A stretch of 64,000 bases of DNA. It comes from Nostoc linckia FACHB-104. Lineage in GTDB: Bacteria; Cyanobacteriota; Cyanobacteriia; Cyanobacteriales; Nostocaceae. Positions 11,232 through 19,987 of this stretch are shown here, one piece after another. The translations under genes were made by a program, and so were the position numbers. Numbering within the stretch: position 1 is the stretch's first letter; every line of letters starts with the position of its first letter. The notes under the pieces are model-generated. The model searched no databases. It saw nothing but the letters and a program-made list of their open reading frames with translations, and was not told the DNA's origin. The stretch lies in contig NZ_JACJQJ010000006.1 of assembly GCF_014696615.1 (NCBI RefSeq), positions 124,001 through 188,000 on the forward strand, given 5' to 3'.

Positions 11232-11936
11232 ATGATACTGCAAGACCATTTTCGTCCTCCACTATCAGTTCGCCGTCACTGGCACGCATTCCATAATGCT
11301 TGGGCGACTTATATTGCATCTGATTTAAATGCTAAATTACCAGATGGTTACTTTGCTGAACCGAATGTACAATTTGGTATTGAAATTGATATAGCTGCTT
11401 TTGAAGAATCGCGACAGGAATTCAAGAATATTAATACGATGTGGATGCCTTCACCACCAAATCAAACTATTACTTTCCTGCCTACAGATGAAACAGTAGA
11501 AGTAAATATTTTTAATACTGAGGCTGGCCCCATTTTGGCAGGAGCAATAGAATTAGTAAGTCCTGCTAATAAAGACCGTTCTAGTCATCGCAATGCTTTT
11601 GTTTCTAAGTGTGAAACTTATTTGAGGCAGGGAATTGGTTTAGTAATTGTTGATGTTGTGACTGAACGGAAGACAAATCTTCATAATGAATTATTAAACC
11701 GTGTTGCAGAAAATAATGCTTTACTGTTCAACGCTGAACTTTATGCTACAGCTTACCGCCCAATTCAGCGAGATGGGCATTATAAACTTGATATATGGCA
11801 AGAAAAATTAGCTGTGGGTTGTACGCTACCGACTTTGCCATTGTGGTTGCATGGTGAAATCTGCTTACCAGTAGAATTAGATAGTATCTATGAGCGGACT
11901 TGTAGAGAACAGCGCATTACCCTTCACAGTGCTTAA
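11232..11936 (+). CDS. DUF4058-like protein
   Basis: A 234-residue soluble protein with no signal peptide. The sequence has the character of cyanobacterial DUF4058 proteins: WHAFHNAWATYIASDLNAKLP near the N-terminus, GAIELVSPANKDR in the middle, VDVVTERKTNLH, LDIWQEKL and a C-terminal YERTCREQ. The central block with acidic and Lys residues vaguely recalls PD-(D/E)xK-type folds such as Uma2, but I cannot show a catalytic set. No biochemical role is known to me. It is a stand-alone gene between thiC and pyrE. The family call comes from memory of the sequence style; the CDS itself is certain. Confidence 0.72.
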   Translation: MILQDHFRPPLSVRRHWHAFHNAWATYIASDLNAKLPDGYFAEPNVQFGIEIDIAAFEESRQEFKNINTMWMPSPPNQTITFLPTDETVEVNIFNTEAGPILAGAIELVSPANKDRSSHRNAFVSKCETYLRQGIGLVIVDVVTERKTNLHNELLNRVAENNALLFNAELYATAYRPIQRDGHYKLDIWQEKLAVGCTLPTLPLWLHGEICLPVELDSIYERTCREQRITLHSA

Positions 11937-12206
11937 GAATTATATTTAGTTGTGTGCTGGTTCATATTAAAAGGATAAATAAAAAGTGCGATCGCACTAC
12001 AGCAGTTGTTATAATCACTCAACTAAATTTACAGTTTTAATAGTTTAAATCCATGATTGGCATCAATTCTTAACCTTAATTACCAAACTGCCTTATTTTC
12101 CAGAAATTCATACTATTAGTAATTGCCTATTAGAGAATGCGATCGCACTCTTTATGAGCTAATTACCAACAAAGTAATTTTGCGATTCGCATTCTTGATT
12201 ACCTTA

Positions 12207-12827
12207 CTAATTTCCTAATTCCCGATACCGCTTTTGAATCTCCTCAATTGAGAACAACGCTTCAAACTTTAATCCGGCTGACTGATATAATTCAGCGCCT
12301 CCTTGCAGACGGTCTACTAGTGCAATTACTTGGTCAACGGTATAACCTGCTTCTGTGAGACGGTTAACTGCTTTGAGCGCAGATTGCCCAGTCGTGACCA
12401 CATCTTCTAAAACTACAACTTTTGCGCCTTCTGGCAAACTGGGCCCTTCAATATAAGCCCGCGTTCCATAACCTTTGGCTTCTTTACGTATAATCAGCGC
12501 TGGGATTGGTCGGTTTTCATAGACAGAAACAACACTGACTGCAGTCACAATGGGGTCAGCACCCAAGGTTAACCCAGCTACAGCTTGGGTATCTACAGGT
12601 AATAAAGGAAATAGTAAACGTCCGACAGCTAAAGCGCCTTGGGGATGTAGTGTTACCTGCGTCTTGTTAACGTAATAAGAACTACGTAACCCAGAAGAAA
12701 GCACAAAATCACCCTCTTGATAAGCAAGTTGACAGAATAAATCTAGTAAATTGTGGCGCAGGGTGGTCAAATCAGCAGTAGCTGCCCAAATATTGGATGG
12801 GTTAGTGGTTTCAGTAGAATAAGTCAT
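12207..12827 (-). CDS. pyrE: Orotate phosphoribosyltransferase
   Basis: PyrE transfers phosphoribose from PRPP to orotate, giving OMP in UMP synthesis. The PRPP-binding loop is plain: VVLEDVVTTGQSALKAV, a slightly changed form of the usual VEDVxTTG. Also visible are FVLSSGLRSSYYVNKT (orotate-side N-terminal motif) and RKEAKGYGTRAYIEG, the flexible catalytic loop with Lys and Arg. Length (206 aa) is usual for the stand-alone enzyme. It is transcribed divergently from the secreted protein at 12929. The next pathway gene in this window, pyrC, is 35 kb away, so there is no pyr operon, as is normal in cyanobacteria. Confidence 0.95.
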   Translation of the reverse strand: MTYSTETTNPSNIWAATADLTTLRHNLLDLFCQLAYQEGDFVLSSGLRSSYYVNKTQVTLHPQGALAVGRLLFPLLPVDTQAVAGLTLGADPIVTAVSVVSVYENRPIPALIIRKEAKGYGTRAYIEGPSLPEGAKVVVLEDVVTTGQSALKAVNRLTEAGYTVDQVIALVDRLQGGAELYQSAGLKFEALFSIEEIQKRYRELGN

Positions 12828-12928
12828 TACAAGACGTTATAAATTGTGCTACACCAAAGGTTGAACTCATCTGAGTTCTGAATTTAAGCATAAATTAAGA
12901 TTCGCGCAAAAATTGAGGAGTAGGGAAT

Positions 12929-13357
12929 ATGGGTATAAAATTTCAGACCCCAAGTGTTTTTTTACTACTGCTAGCTACTAGTATTGCGGTTCCCTCTGTG
13001 GCTAGTGCCCAAACAGCAACACCTAATTATGAAACACCAAGTGAGGCACTGGAGCGAGCTTATTTCCGCCATGATCCTAATTTCTATCAAAATCGTAGCT
13101 TACAACGTCAAGTAGACTCTCTTGTCGGTGCTGGCTCCTTTGGCAATTCCTTTCCAGAAAATGAAATTGCCCGTGATGGTGAATTGATCAATAGTGTTTA
13201 TCGAGATATGTTAAACCAACAAGCCACCAACGACCCTTACCTGCGTACCCCAGATTTACCCAACCCATACGGTACATCACTACTGTTGTCTCCTCGTGCA
13301 AATGCTGAGCAGCTCAAAGTGGGGACTGAGTTTCGTTTCGAGACTTCAACAAGGTAA
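12929..13357 (+). CDS. Secreted protein of unknown function
   Basis: A 142-residue protein with a clear Sec signal peptide (FLLLLATSIAVPSVASA, cleavage likely after the ASA before QTATPN). The mature part is about 115 residues, polar, rich in Asn, Pro and Tyr, with no Cys pair or enzymatic motif. I do not recognise a family beyond a conserved cyanobacterial periplasmic protein. A GAGGAG Shine-Dalgarno sequence stands about 8 bases before the ATG. It diverges from pyrE over a 101-base gap. Confidence 0.75.
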   Translation: MGIKFQTPSVFLLLLATSIAVPSVASAQTATPNYETPSEALERAYFRHDPNFYQNRSLQRQVDSLVGAGSFGNSFPENEIARDGELINSVYRDMLNQQATNDPYLRTPDLPNPYGTSLLLSPRANAEQLKVGTEFRFETSTR

Positions 13358-13364
13358 TATTGCT

Positions 13365-13488
13365 GAGTGCTAAGCGATAAGTAGTTAGTAGTTAGTTCAA
13401 ACTTAACTATGAGATTATGGTATTTTTTCTAACTCATAGTCACTAGTCCCTAATCCCTAGCCTCTAGTCCCTTAGCAGCTTAGCACTC
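13365..13488. repeat. Imperfect nested inverted repeat
   Basis: GAGTGCTAAG at 13365-13374 is the exact complement of CTTAGCACTC at 13479-13488. Smaller inverted and direct repeats (TAGTAGTTAGTAGTT; CTATGAG/CTCATAG) lie between them. This is a degenerate intergenic repeat type common in Nostocales; no function is evident. Confidence 0.5.
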
Positions 13489-13508
13489 ACAATCTAGTAT
13501 TGATTAAA

Positions 13509-13581
13509 TCCAGGGTGCAGGAGTTGAACCTGCCTTGGGCGAATTATGAGTTCGCTGCCTCAACCGCTCGGCCAACCCTGG
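13509..13581 (-). tRNA. tRNA with CAU anticodon, probably tRNA-Ile2 (lysidine type)
   Basis: The minus strand folds into a complete cloverleaf: acceptor CCAGGGT/ACCCTGG with discriminator A, a D arm (GGCCGAGCGGTTGAGGC), anticodon stem GCGAA/TTCGC closing the loop CTCATAA, and T arm GCAGG-TTCAACT-CCTGC. The anticodon is CAU. The body resembles the CAU-Ile tRNA of chloroplasts and bacteria (GAACTCATAATTC context) rather than elongator Met, which is present separately at 53060. If so, the wobble C is modified to lysidine by TilS and the tRNA reads AUA. The 3' CCA is not encoded. Confidence 0.85.
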
Positions 13582-13902
13582 TTGATTTTTAATTGTAGCG
13601 TGACTTTGGTAGCTCGTGTACCCTCGAAGATAGTTTAGCAGATTTTTTTACTACATAATTTGATTATGGAATAGTGCAGACTAATATTGATTAAGTTCTT
13701 TTAAGGATTGAGGTCAACGGAAGGCTGAAGTATGAAGTATAAAGTATGAGATTACTTTAATCATCAAGGCAAGGGGTAAAACGACTTGTGGGCGATACCG
13801 AGTCCTGACTTGATCAAAAATCCTTTAAACTTGAGATTTCTTTAGTCAACAGCTTCAATCGGTTTAAATAAAAGAGAATTATTCTGCAATAGCCTGTCAG
13901 CG

Positions 13903-14604
13903 ATGAAACTAAATTCCACTGTACTTCTAACGTTAATTTTGTTAACCCTGATGTTAGGGGCAGGTTCTGTAAGCGCATTTTGGGGGTTTACTCTAGGGAG
14001 TTCAGCACTTAAAGGGGTAACAACACCAGATGGTCGTCCTACAACCAAATTTACCAGTGCTAAGTCCTCTAACTCACAACAAGGAACCTTAGCGTTATTA
14101 AGAGAAGAAGAGATACTAAAAATTGTTAAAGCCAGAATTGAGGGTAAAACCAAAGCTGCTAAATCGGAAAAATTAGAGGAAGATGATGAGGAAACCAATA
14201 ATAGTAAGCAGAAGCCAGAGGAAAAACCTCAGGAAGTAGCAGAAGAAAAACTCCAGCAAGGTTTTCCCATTAATGCTGAAAACAAAGGTGTAACTCTCTC
14301 TGTCCAATCTGCTCGCTACTCAGGTGGAGATTTATTACTGAAGGTGAAGATGCAGAATAAAGGCGCTGATTCTGTGCGCTTTTTGTATAGTTTTTTGGAT
14401 GTCACCGATGACAAAGGTCGAACTCTCAGTGCTAGTACAGAGGGTTTACCAGCAGAATTACCAGCAAATGGCCCTGCTTTCTCAGGCACAGTGAGTATTC
14501 CTACTGCTCTCCTTGATGATGTCAAAAAGGTTTCACTGGCGCTAACAGATTACCCTGCTCAACAATTAAAGCTGGAAGTATTAGATATCCCTGTAGCAAA
14601 ATAG
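13903..14604 (+). CDS. Secreted or membrane-anchored protein of unknown function
   Basis: A 233-residue protein starting with a signal/anchor segment (LLTLILLTLMLGAGSVSAFWGF). Residues about 70-125 are strongly charged and Lys/Glu-rich (KLEEDDEETNNSKQKPEEKPQ), likely a coiled or extended linker. The C-terminal 100 residues are a beta-rich module (GVTLSVQSARYSGGDLLLKVKMQN, LYSFLDVTDDKGR) of a kind seen in DUF4352-like immunoglobulin-fold domains, though that is only a resemblance. No enzymatic residues are seen. It stands alone. Confidence 0.65.
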   Translation: MKLNSTVLLTLILLTLMLGAGSVSAFWGFTLGSSALKGVTTPDGRPTTKFTSAKSSNSQQGTLALLREEEILKIVKARIEGKTKAAKSEKLEEDDEETNNSKQKPEEKPQEVAEEKLQQGFPINAENKGVTLSVQSARYSGGDLLLKVKMQNKGADSVRFLYSFLDVTDDKGRTLSASTEGLPAELPANGPAFSGTVSIPTALLDDVKKVSLALTDYPAQQLKLEVLDIPVAK

Positions 14605-14883
14605 GCGAGACAATTTTGATATAGGGAATTTGAGGTTGGAATTGGAGAGGAAAAATCCAGTGAGTTGTTAAGAAAAGTTTGCTCTGTCAAGCAGAAATCG
14701 CAGTAGAGTGTGACAAGTTGTTAGACAACAGAATTGCGAAGGCTAACTAAGAAAATTTGCTTTCATAAAACCCAGTTAAACAGACTTCTGTAGGTGTAGC
14801 TGGGGTAGTTGGGCACCAGGGATGGCGAAAATCGCAACCACTATCCCCAATTCCCGAACCTCAAATTCTCAATTTAAGAGTGG

Positions 14884-16251
14884 GTGCGTAGTTGTACACG
14901 AGCTTTAGCAGTGAGTGGTTTTCCTAGCTTAATTTGGACAGATGTGGGGCTGCGATTGTTATCAGTGCTGCTACTGATTGCCATCAATGCTTTTTTTGTC
15001 ACAGCTGAATTTTCAATGGTGACAGTGCGGCGATCGCGTATCCATCAGTTAGTCCAAGCTGGTGACATTCCTGCGATCGCTGTGGAAATGTTGCAACGTA
15101 GTATTGACAGACTGCTATCTACCACCCAGTTAGGCATTACTCTTTCTAGTTTGGCGCTGGGATGGATCGGTGAAAGCTCGATTGTTGTTTTGGTGGATAC
15201 ATGGCTTAAATCTTGGCCTTTACCTGAACGTATGAGTTTGTTAGTGGCTCATTCGTTATCTATCCCCATCACATTTTTTTTAATAGCCTATCTGCAAATC
15301 GTTTTAGGAGAACTTTGCCCCAAATCGGTAGCGATGCTGTACTCAGAACAGCTATCCAGATTTTTGGGGCCTTCAGTTAAAGCGATCGTGCGTTTTTTCA
15401 GTCCCTTTATTTGGATTCTCAACCAATCAAATCACTGGCTGTTAAGACTTTTTGGTATTGAATACACAGGTCAAGGCTGGAGACCACCTGTGACTCCAGA
15501 AGAATTGCAGCTGATTATCTCCACAGAACGGGAATCAACTGGTTTACAGCATTCAGAACGTGAACTGCTCAATAACGTCTTTGAATTTGGGGATGTAATG
15601 GCGCAAGAAGTGATGATACCGCGCACCAGCATTGTAGCTTTGCCCAGAGACGCTACCCTTCAAAGATTACTCAAGGAAATGGCTTCTACAGGTCACTCCC
15701 GCTATCCCATCATGGGCGAATCTTTAGACGACATTTGCGGCATCATTTACTTTAAGGATTTAGCACAACCTTTGGCAGTGGGAAAATTAACTTTAGAATC
15801 ACCCATCCAACCGTGGATACGTCCAGCACGCTTTGTCCCAGAACATACCCCATTAAGTGAATTATTGCCCATGATGCGGCAGGAAAAACCAGCTATGGTC
15901 ATGGTAGTGAATGAATTTGGCGGTATTGTAGGATTAGTAACGCTGCAAGATGTAGTAGCGGAAATTATTGGTAGTGCGGGAGTACTTGATAGTGCTGAAG
16001 ATTTGCTCATTCAAATGTTAAATGAGCAGACATTTTTAGTACAAGCACAAATCAACTTAGAAGACCTTAACCAAGTTTTAGATTTAAACTTGCCTTTAAC
16101 TAAGGAATATCAAACATTAGGGGGCTTTTTGCTCTACCATCTCCAAAAAATTCCCGCCAAAGGAGAAACCTTCTTATTTGAGAATCTGGAATTTACAGTA
16201 GTTTCCGTCATTGGCCCCCGCTTACACCAAATTCAACTCAGACGCTTGTAA
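14884..16251 (+). CDS. CNNM/HlyC-CorC family transporter-associated protein
   Basis: The 455-residue protein has an N-terminal DUF21/CNNM membrane domain (VLLLIAINAFFVTAEFSMVTVRRSR, LGWIGESS and two further hydrophobic helices to about 150). A pair of CBS domains follows at about 215-340 (MIPRTSIVALPRDATL; PAMVMVVNEFGGIVGLVTLQDVVAEIIG), then a CorC/HlyC C-terminal domain. Members are linked to Mg2+ or Co2+ efflux and were historically called hemolysins; the old hemolysin label is not functional evidence. The GTG at 14884 is the longest start; a GTG at 14911 would also leave the first helix intact. Confidence 0.88.
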   Translation: MRSCTRALAVSGFPSLIWTDVGLRLLSVLLLIAINAFFVTAEFSMVTVRRSRIHQLVQAGDIPAIAVEMLQRSIDRLLSTTQLGITLSSLALGWIGESSIVVLVDTWLKSWPLPERMSLLVAHSLSIPITFFLIAYLQIVLGELCPKSVAMLYSEQLSRFLGPSVKAIVRFFSPFIWILNQSNHWLLRLFGIEYTGQGWRPPVTPEELQLIISTERESTGLQHSERELLNNVFEFGDVMAQEVMIPRTSIVALPRDATLQRLLKEMASTGHSRYPIMGESLDDICGIIYFKDLAQPLAVGKLTLESPIQPWIRPARFVPEHTPLSELLPMMRQEKPAMVMVVNEFGGIVGLVTLQDVVAEIIGSAGVLDSAEDLLIQMLNEQTFLVQAQINLEDLNQVLDLNLPLTKEYQTLGGFLLYHLQKIPAKGETFLFENLEFTVVSVIGPRLHQIQLRRL

Positions 16252-16261
16252 GGGGATAGGT

Positions 16262-16340
16262 GAATGGGGAATGGGGCATTAGTAATGGGTAATTGGTGAT
16301 TGGTATAATTATTTACCCTTGTCCCTTTGCCCCTCACCTC
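16262..16340. repeat. Degenerate heptanucleotide repeats
   Basis: The gap between the convergent CNNM gene and queC consists almost wholly of GGGTAAT/GGGGAAT-type 7-mers and a pyrimidine-rich stretch, the short-tandem-repeat intergenic type seen throughout the window. No separate terminator was identified. Confidence 0.5.
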
Positions 16341-16342
16341 CC

Positions 16343-17023
16343 TCATCCCTGAGCATAAGGAACAGGGTCTTTCAAGCCTAATTCCGCAAAAGCTGCTAGC
16401 CTGAGGCGGCAAGAATCACAGACTCCGCAAGCGACATCTGCACCAGCGTAACAAGACCAAGTGAGTTCCCAGGGTACGCCAAGTTGATTACCCAACTGGA
16501 TAATTTCGGTTTTTTTTAAGTTAATTAGGGGAGCCGCAATAGTAATCGGTTCTCCTTCTCTTCCTTGCTTAGTTCCCAGCCGAAAAACTTCCTGCATCGC
16601 TTGGAGATAATCAGGGCGACAATCAGGATAACCAGAATAATCTAAAGCATTCACACCGATGTAAACACATTCAGCGGCGATCGCTTCTGCGTAGGCGAGA
16701 GCAAAACTTAAAAATATGGTATTCCGGGCTGGTACATAGGTGACAGGAATACTTTGTGACATTTCATCCAAGGAGCGTTCTTCCGGTAAATCAATACCAT
16801 CATCTGTCAGTGCCGAACCACCCCATTGTCGTAGGTCAAAATTCACAACCTGATGTTTAGCCGCCCCAGCTTTTTGCGCCACTAACATGGCTGAACGTAA
16901 CTCTCGCTGATGTCGCTGCCGATAATTAAAGGAAAGGGCGTGACACTTATAACCATCCGCTTTGGCTTGGTAGAGAATTGTGGAAGAGTCTAATCCTCCC
17001 GATAACAGAATTACAGCTTTCAT
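16343..17023 (-). CDS. queC: 7-cyano-7-deazaguanine synthase
   Basis: QueC converts 7-carboxy-7-deazaguanine to preQ0 with ATP and ammonia, on the route to queuosine in tRNA. The PP-loop SGGLDSST is at residues 8-15 of the chosen protein, and the C-terminal zinc site is CYAG..CGVCDSC. Starting at the ATG at 17023 (MKAVILLSGG) gives 226 residues, the normal family length; the frame continues 25 codons upstream without similarity. Neighbouring genes are not queuosine genes, as is common in cyanobacteria. Confidence 0.96.
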   Translation of the reverse strand: MKAVILLSGGLDSSTILYQAKADGYKCHALSFNYRQRHQRELRSAMLVAQKAGAAKHQVVNFDLRQWGGSALTDDGIDLPEERSLDEMSQSIPVTYVPARNTIFLSFALAYAEAIAAECVYIGVNALDYSGYPDCRPDYLQAMQEVFRLGTKQGREGEPITIAAPLINLKKTEIIQLGNQLGVPWELTWSCYAGADVACGVCDSCRLRLAAFAELGLKDPVPYAQG

Positions 17024-17613
17024 CGTGCGTTTAATTTTGAGATTTTCAATCGCTAAATCTGATTGCTGGAGCCTTTGGACTTCTATTGGCGATCGCATCT
17101 CTCTTACGCCCTAAAAATTCCAAGGCCAATATCTACACCAGTGTGCTGAAAAATGCACTTCACAATCTGCAATAGTTGCAGATAATTATGTAAAAATTAT
17201 TAAAGTGTATCATTGGTGATCTTTATCAGTAGATTTTTTAAATTTTTCTTCAGGCAAAGTCTCAGTGTGCTACTTTCGTTTTTTCGTAATTTTACTGACA
17301 AAAAATTATTAACTTCTAATTATCAATCTCTGTATTGATGCAAATAATTATTACCTTTAGGTATTACTTAGATTATTAAGTTAATAAAAAGACATCAGAT
17401 ATTTTGTGTAACGTGTAAAAAATCTATCAATGGGAGACTTACTATACAAAAGATACTCAGATTGCGGGAACCCATAACAAACTTTGAAATTCTTCATAAA
17501 TAGAACCTCTATGTTACCATCTGGATGGTTTTAGACGGATCGTCACTGGCAGTTAAGTATAAAGGCCAACGACCGTAGCGTCTCTAAATTTGGTGGTTGA
17601 GGAGAGAATCATA
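17024..17613. other. Divergent intergenic region
   Basis: About 590 AT-rich bases between queC (minus) and the oxidoreductase gene (plus). They must hold both promoters. I see no perfect dyad, riboswitch motif or RNA gene. The only clear signal is the Shine-Dalgarno GAGGAGAG at 17599-17606, which selects the GTG at 17614. Confidence 0.4.
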
Positions 17614-18696
17614 GTGCAGGATAGCATGTCAGTAGCAGAACCAAATCTATATACACAGCGCAACCAACCACGACCAATTCGCATAGGCGTAATTGGGGTG
17701 GGTAACATGGGGCAACATCACACCAGAGTCTTGAGCTCAATGAAAGATGTTGAACTGGTAGGTGTTTCAGATATTAATGTCGAGCGAGGATTAGAAACCG
17801 CTAGCAAATATAAGGTCAAATTTTTTGAAGATTATTGCGATCTTTTGCCCCATGTGGAAGCAGTTTGCATTGCTGTTCCCACCCGCTTACATTACGCTGT
17901 GGGCATTAACTGTTTGTTAGCGGGAATTCACGTTTTAATTGAAAAACCAATTGCCGCAAGTATTTCCGAAGCCGAATCCTTGGTTAATGCTGCTGCTGAA
18001 TCGCAGTGTATTCTCCAGGTAGGTCACATCGAGCGCTTCAACCCAGCATTTCGCGAGCTGAGCAAAGTCTTAAAAACTGAGGAATTACTTGCCCTAGAAG
18101 CTCATCGCATGAGTCCTTATTCAGACCGCGCTAACGATGTTTCTGTGGTCTTGGATTTAATGATCCATGACATTGACTTACTTCTCGAATTAGCTGCTTC
18201 TCCTGTAGTTAAGTTGACTGCTAGCGGTACTCGTGCCCTAGATTCTGGTTATTTAGATTACGTGACTGCTACCTTAGGATTTGCTAATGGGATTGTAGCT
18301 ACTTTAACTGCCAGCAAAGTTACCCATAGAAAAATTCGTCGGATTGTTGCCCATTGCAAAAATTCATTCACTGAGGCAGATTTTCTTAAGAATGAAATTT
18401 TAATTCATCGGCAAACAAATACCAACTCTTTAAACGATCATCGGCAAGTACTTTATCGCCAAGATGGTGTAATTGAGAAAGTGTATACAACTAATATTCA
18501 ACCTCTTAGTGCAGAGTTAGAACATTTTGTGAACTGTGTACATGGAGGTAATCAACCTTCTGTTGGTGGAGAACAAGCTCTTAAAGCTTTAAGATTAGCC
18601 AGTTTAATTGAGCAGATGGCTTTGGAAGAGCGGGTTTGGAACCCATTAGATTGGCAATCGGAACCCAGAGTGCAATCACTCACCCCAACGGTCTAA
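17614..18696 (+). CDS. Gfo/Idh/MocA family NAD(P)-dependent oxidoreductase
   Basis: The protein has an N-terminal Rossmann fold (IRIGVIGVGNMGQHH) and the family motif EKPIA with the substrate-side Lys. The second domain carries GHIERFNPAF and the catalytic-type MIHDIDLLLEL. These enzymes oxidise or reduce sugars and related polyols; several are in nucleotide-sugar or inositol metabolism, but the substrate cannot be told here. GAGGAGAG ends 7 bases before a GTG at 17614, so I start there; the frame is open to a TTG at 17590 and there is an ATG at 17626. A T-rich repeat stretch (GACTTTTG) follows the stop and may terminate transcription. Confidence 0.88.
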   Translation: MQDSMSVAEPNLYTQRNQPRPIRIGVIGVGNMGQHHTRVLSSMKDVELVGVSDINVERGLETASKYKVKFFEDYCDLLPHVEAVCIAVPTRLHYAVGINCLLAGIHVLIEKPIAASISEAESLVNAAAESQCILQVGHIERFNPAFRELSKVLKTEELLALEAHRMSPYSDRANDVSVVLDLMIHDIDLLLELAASPVVKLTASGTRALDSGYLDYVTATLGFANGIVATLTASKVTHRKIRRIVAHCKNSFTEADFLKNEILIHRQTNTNSLNDHRQVLYRQDGVIEKVYTTNIQPLSAELEHFVNCVHGGNQPSVGGEQALKALRLASLIEQMALEERVWNPLDWQSEPRVQSLTPTV

Positions 18697-19161
18697 AAAG
18701 AAATTAAAAGTCAAAAGTCAAAAGTCGAAAGATTTTTGACTTTTGTTTTTTGTCTTCAATTTCACTCTTTTAACTTGGTTGCAAGTGAAATTTCTAGTTT
18801 TAGTGCAACTAAATTTACCTGGCTCCAGCCAACACAAATAATCAAATTTGGGCTTATACAACTGACTTAATATATTTTTTTGACTTTTTTCAGAATCTAA
18901 AGTTCAAAATCCAAAGTTCCATGATTTTGGACTCTTGACCCTTGAATACGACTTAAGGCGCGAGCTAATCCTTAAGCATCTTAGTGGTAAGGCCGCCCTT
19001 AAGGAAGCGACGCAAAGCTAAAGCGTAGCAAACAGAAGTCTACAGTAACTGACAACCTTACTGAGAAAAAACATGACAAGTGCTGAAGTTCGGTAAAGTT
19101 TAAAAAAGTTAACGCTGAATTTTGCAATCAGACTGGTGTAGTATTTGCAGGAAGTAACTCG
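18697..19161. other. Intergenic region with short repeats
   Basis: This gap starts with three AAAAGTC heptamers (about 18706-18727) and a complementary GACTTTTG stretch that could form a terminator-like hairpin after the oxidoreductase gene. A degenerate palindromic-repeat remnant (AAGGAAGCGACGCAAAGC, about 19000) resembles the GCGTAGCGTCTCC repeat family better preserved at 47441 and 56413. No coding frame is supported. Confidence 0.4.
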
Positions 19162-19776
19162 ATGCTTGAATGGATAACTAACACTATCAACTCCCTAGGC
19201 TATTGGGGCATTGCTCTATTAATGTTTGTAGAAAACCTCTTTCCCCCTATTCCTTCAGAGTTGATTATGCCACTGGCAGGATTTACAGCCAGAGCAACAC
19301 CTGAAAAACTAAATATCTTTGGTGTATTTCTTGCCGGACTTTTCGGTTCTGTACTAGGCGCACTCATCTGGTACTACCCAGGAAAATTTTTAAGTGAAAA
19401 GCGCTTAAAAGCTTTAGCAGATAAACATGGCAAATGGATTGCTATCTCTGGAAAAGATATTACTAAAGCCAATAACTGGTTTCACAAGCAGGGTAATAAA
19501 GCTGTATTACTTGGTCGTTTGGTGCCGGGAATTCGTACTTTAATCTCTGTACCGGCAGGAATGAGCAATATGAACTTGCTAAATTTCTTATTTTACACTA
19601 CCTTGGGTAGCGCTGCTTGGGTAGGTTTGCTAACATACTCAGGATATTTGTTGGGTAGTCAGTATGAACTTGTGGACAAGTACCTTGCTCCTGTATCAAA
19701 AATTGTGCTTGGGAGCTTGGTCATAGCATTTTTTATTTGGGTATTCAAACGTAAACAAAAAAGTACTAGAAAATGA
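19162..19776 (+). CDS. DedA family membrane protein
   Basis: A 204-residue integral membrane protein of the DedA/VTT (SNARE-associated) family. Typical elements are FVENLFPPIPSELIMPLAGF near the N-terminus, GALIWYYPGKF, and the conserved GRLVPGIRTLISVPAGMSNM with the functionally important Arg residues, followed by two C-terminal hydrophobic helices and a basic tail. DedA proteins act in lipid flipping or membrane homeostasis, notably undecaprenyl-phosphate recycling in some members; which applies here is unknown. Confidence 0.92.
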   Translation: MLEWITNTINSLGYWGIALLMFVENLFPPIPSELIMPLAGFTARATPEKLNIFGVFLAGLFGSVLGALIWYYPGKFLSEKRLKALADKHGKWIAISGKDITKANNWFHKQGNKAVLLGRLVPGIRTLISVPAGMSNMNLLNFLFYTTLGSAAWVGLLTYSGYLLGSQYELVDKYLAPVSKIVLGSLVIAFFIWVFKRKQKSTRK

Positions 19777-19987
19777 TATACACCAGCGTTTGTCCACAAA
19801 ATTAGGTTTTAAAGATACCTAAAATTGGCCTACACTATCCCAAATAATGCTAAATTCGCGATCGCCTGACTTAATTTTTTGCGTATTTCTAGCTACACTT
19901 GACGCAGCTGGAAATTTTTGGTACCTCCCATTTTTGTAAGATTGAGCAGGATAAGTTTTTACAGTTAAGTTAGGACTAGGAGCTTTT

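Noticed and set aside
19777-19987. parC-like centromere repeats upstream of the ParM-like gene
   Set aside because: Looked for tandem direct repeats of 8-12 bases and found none that were convincing.
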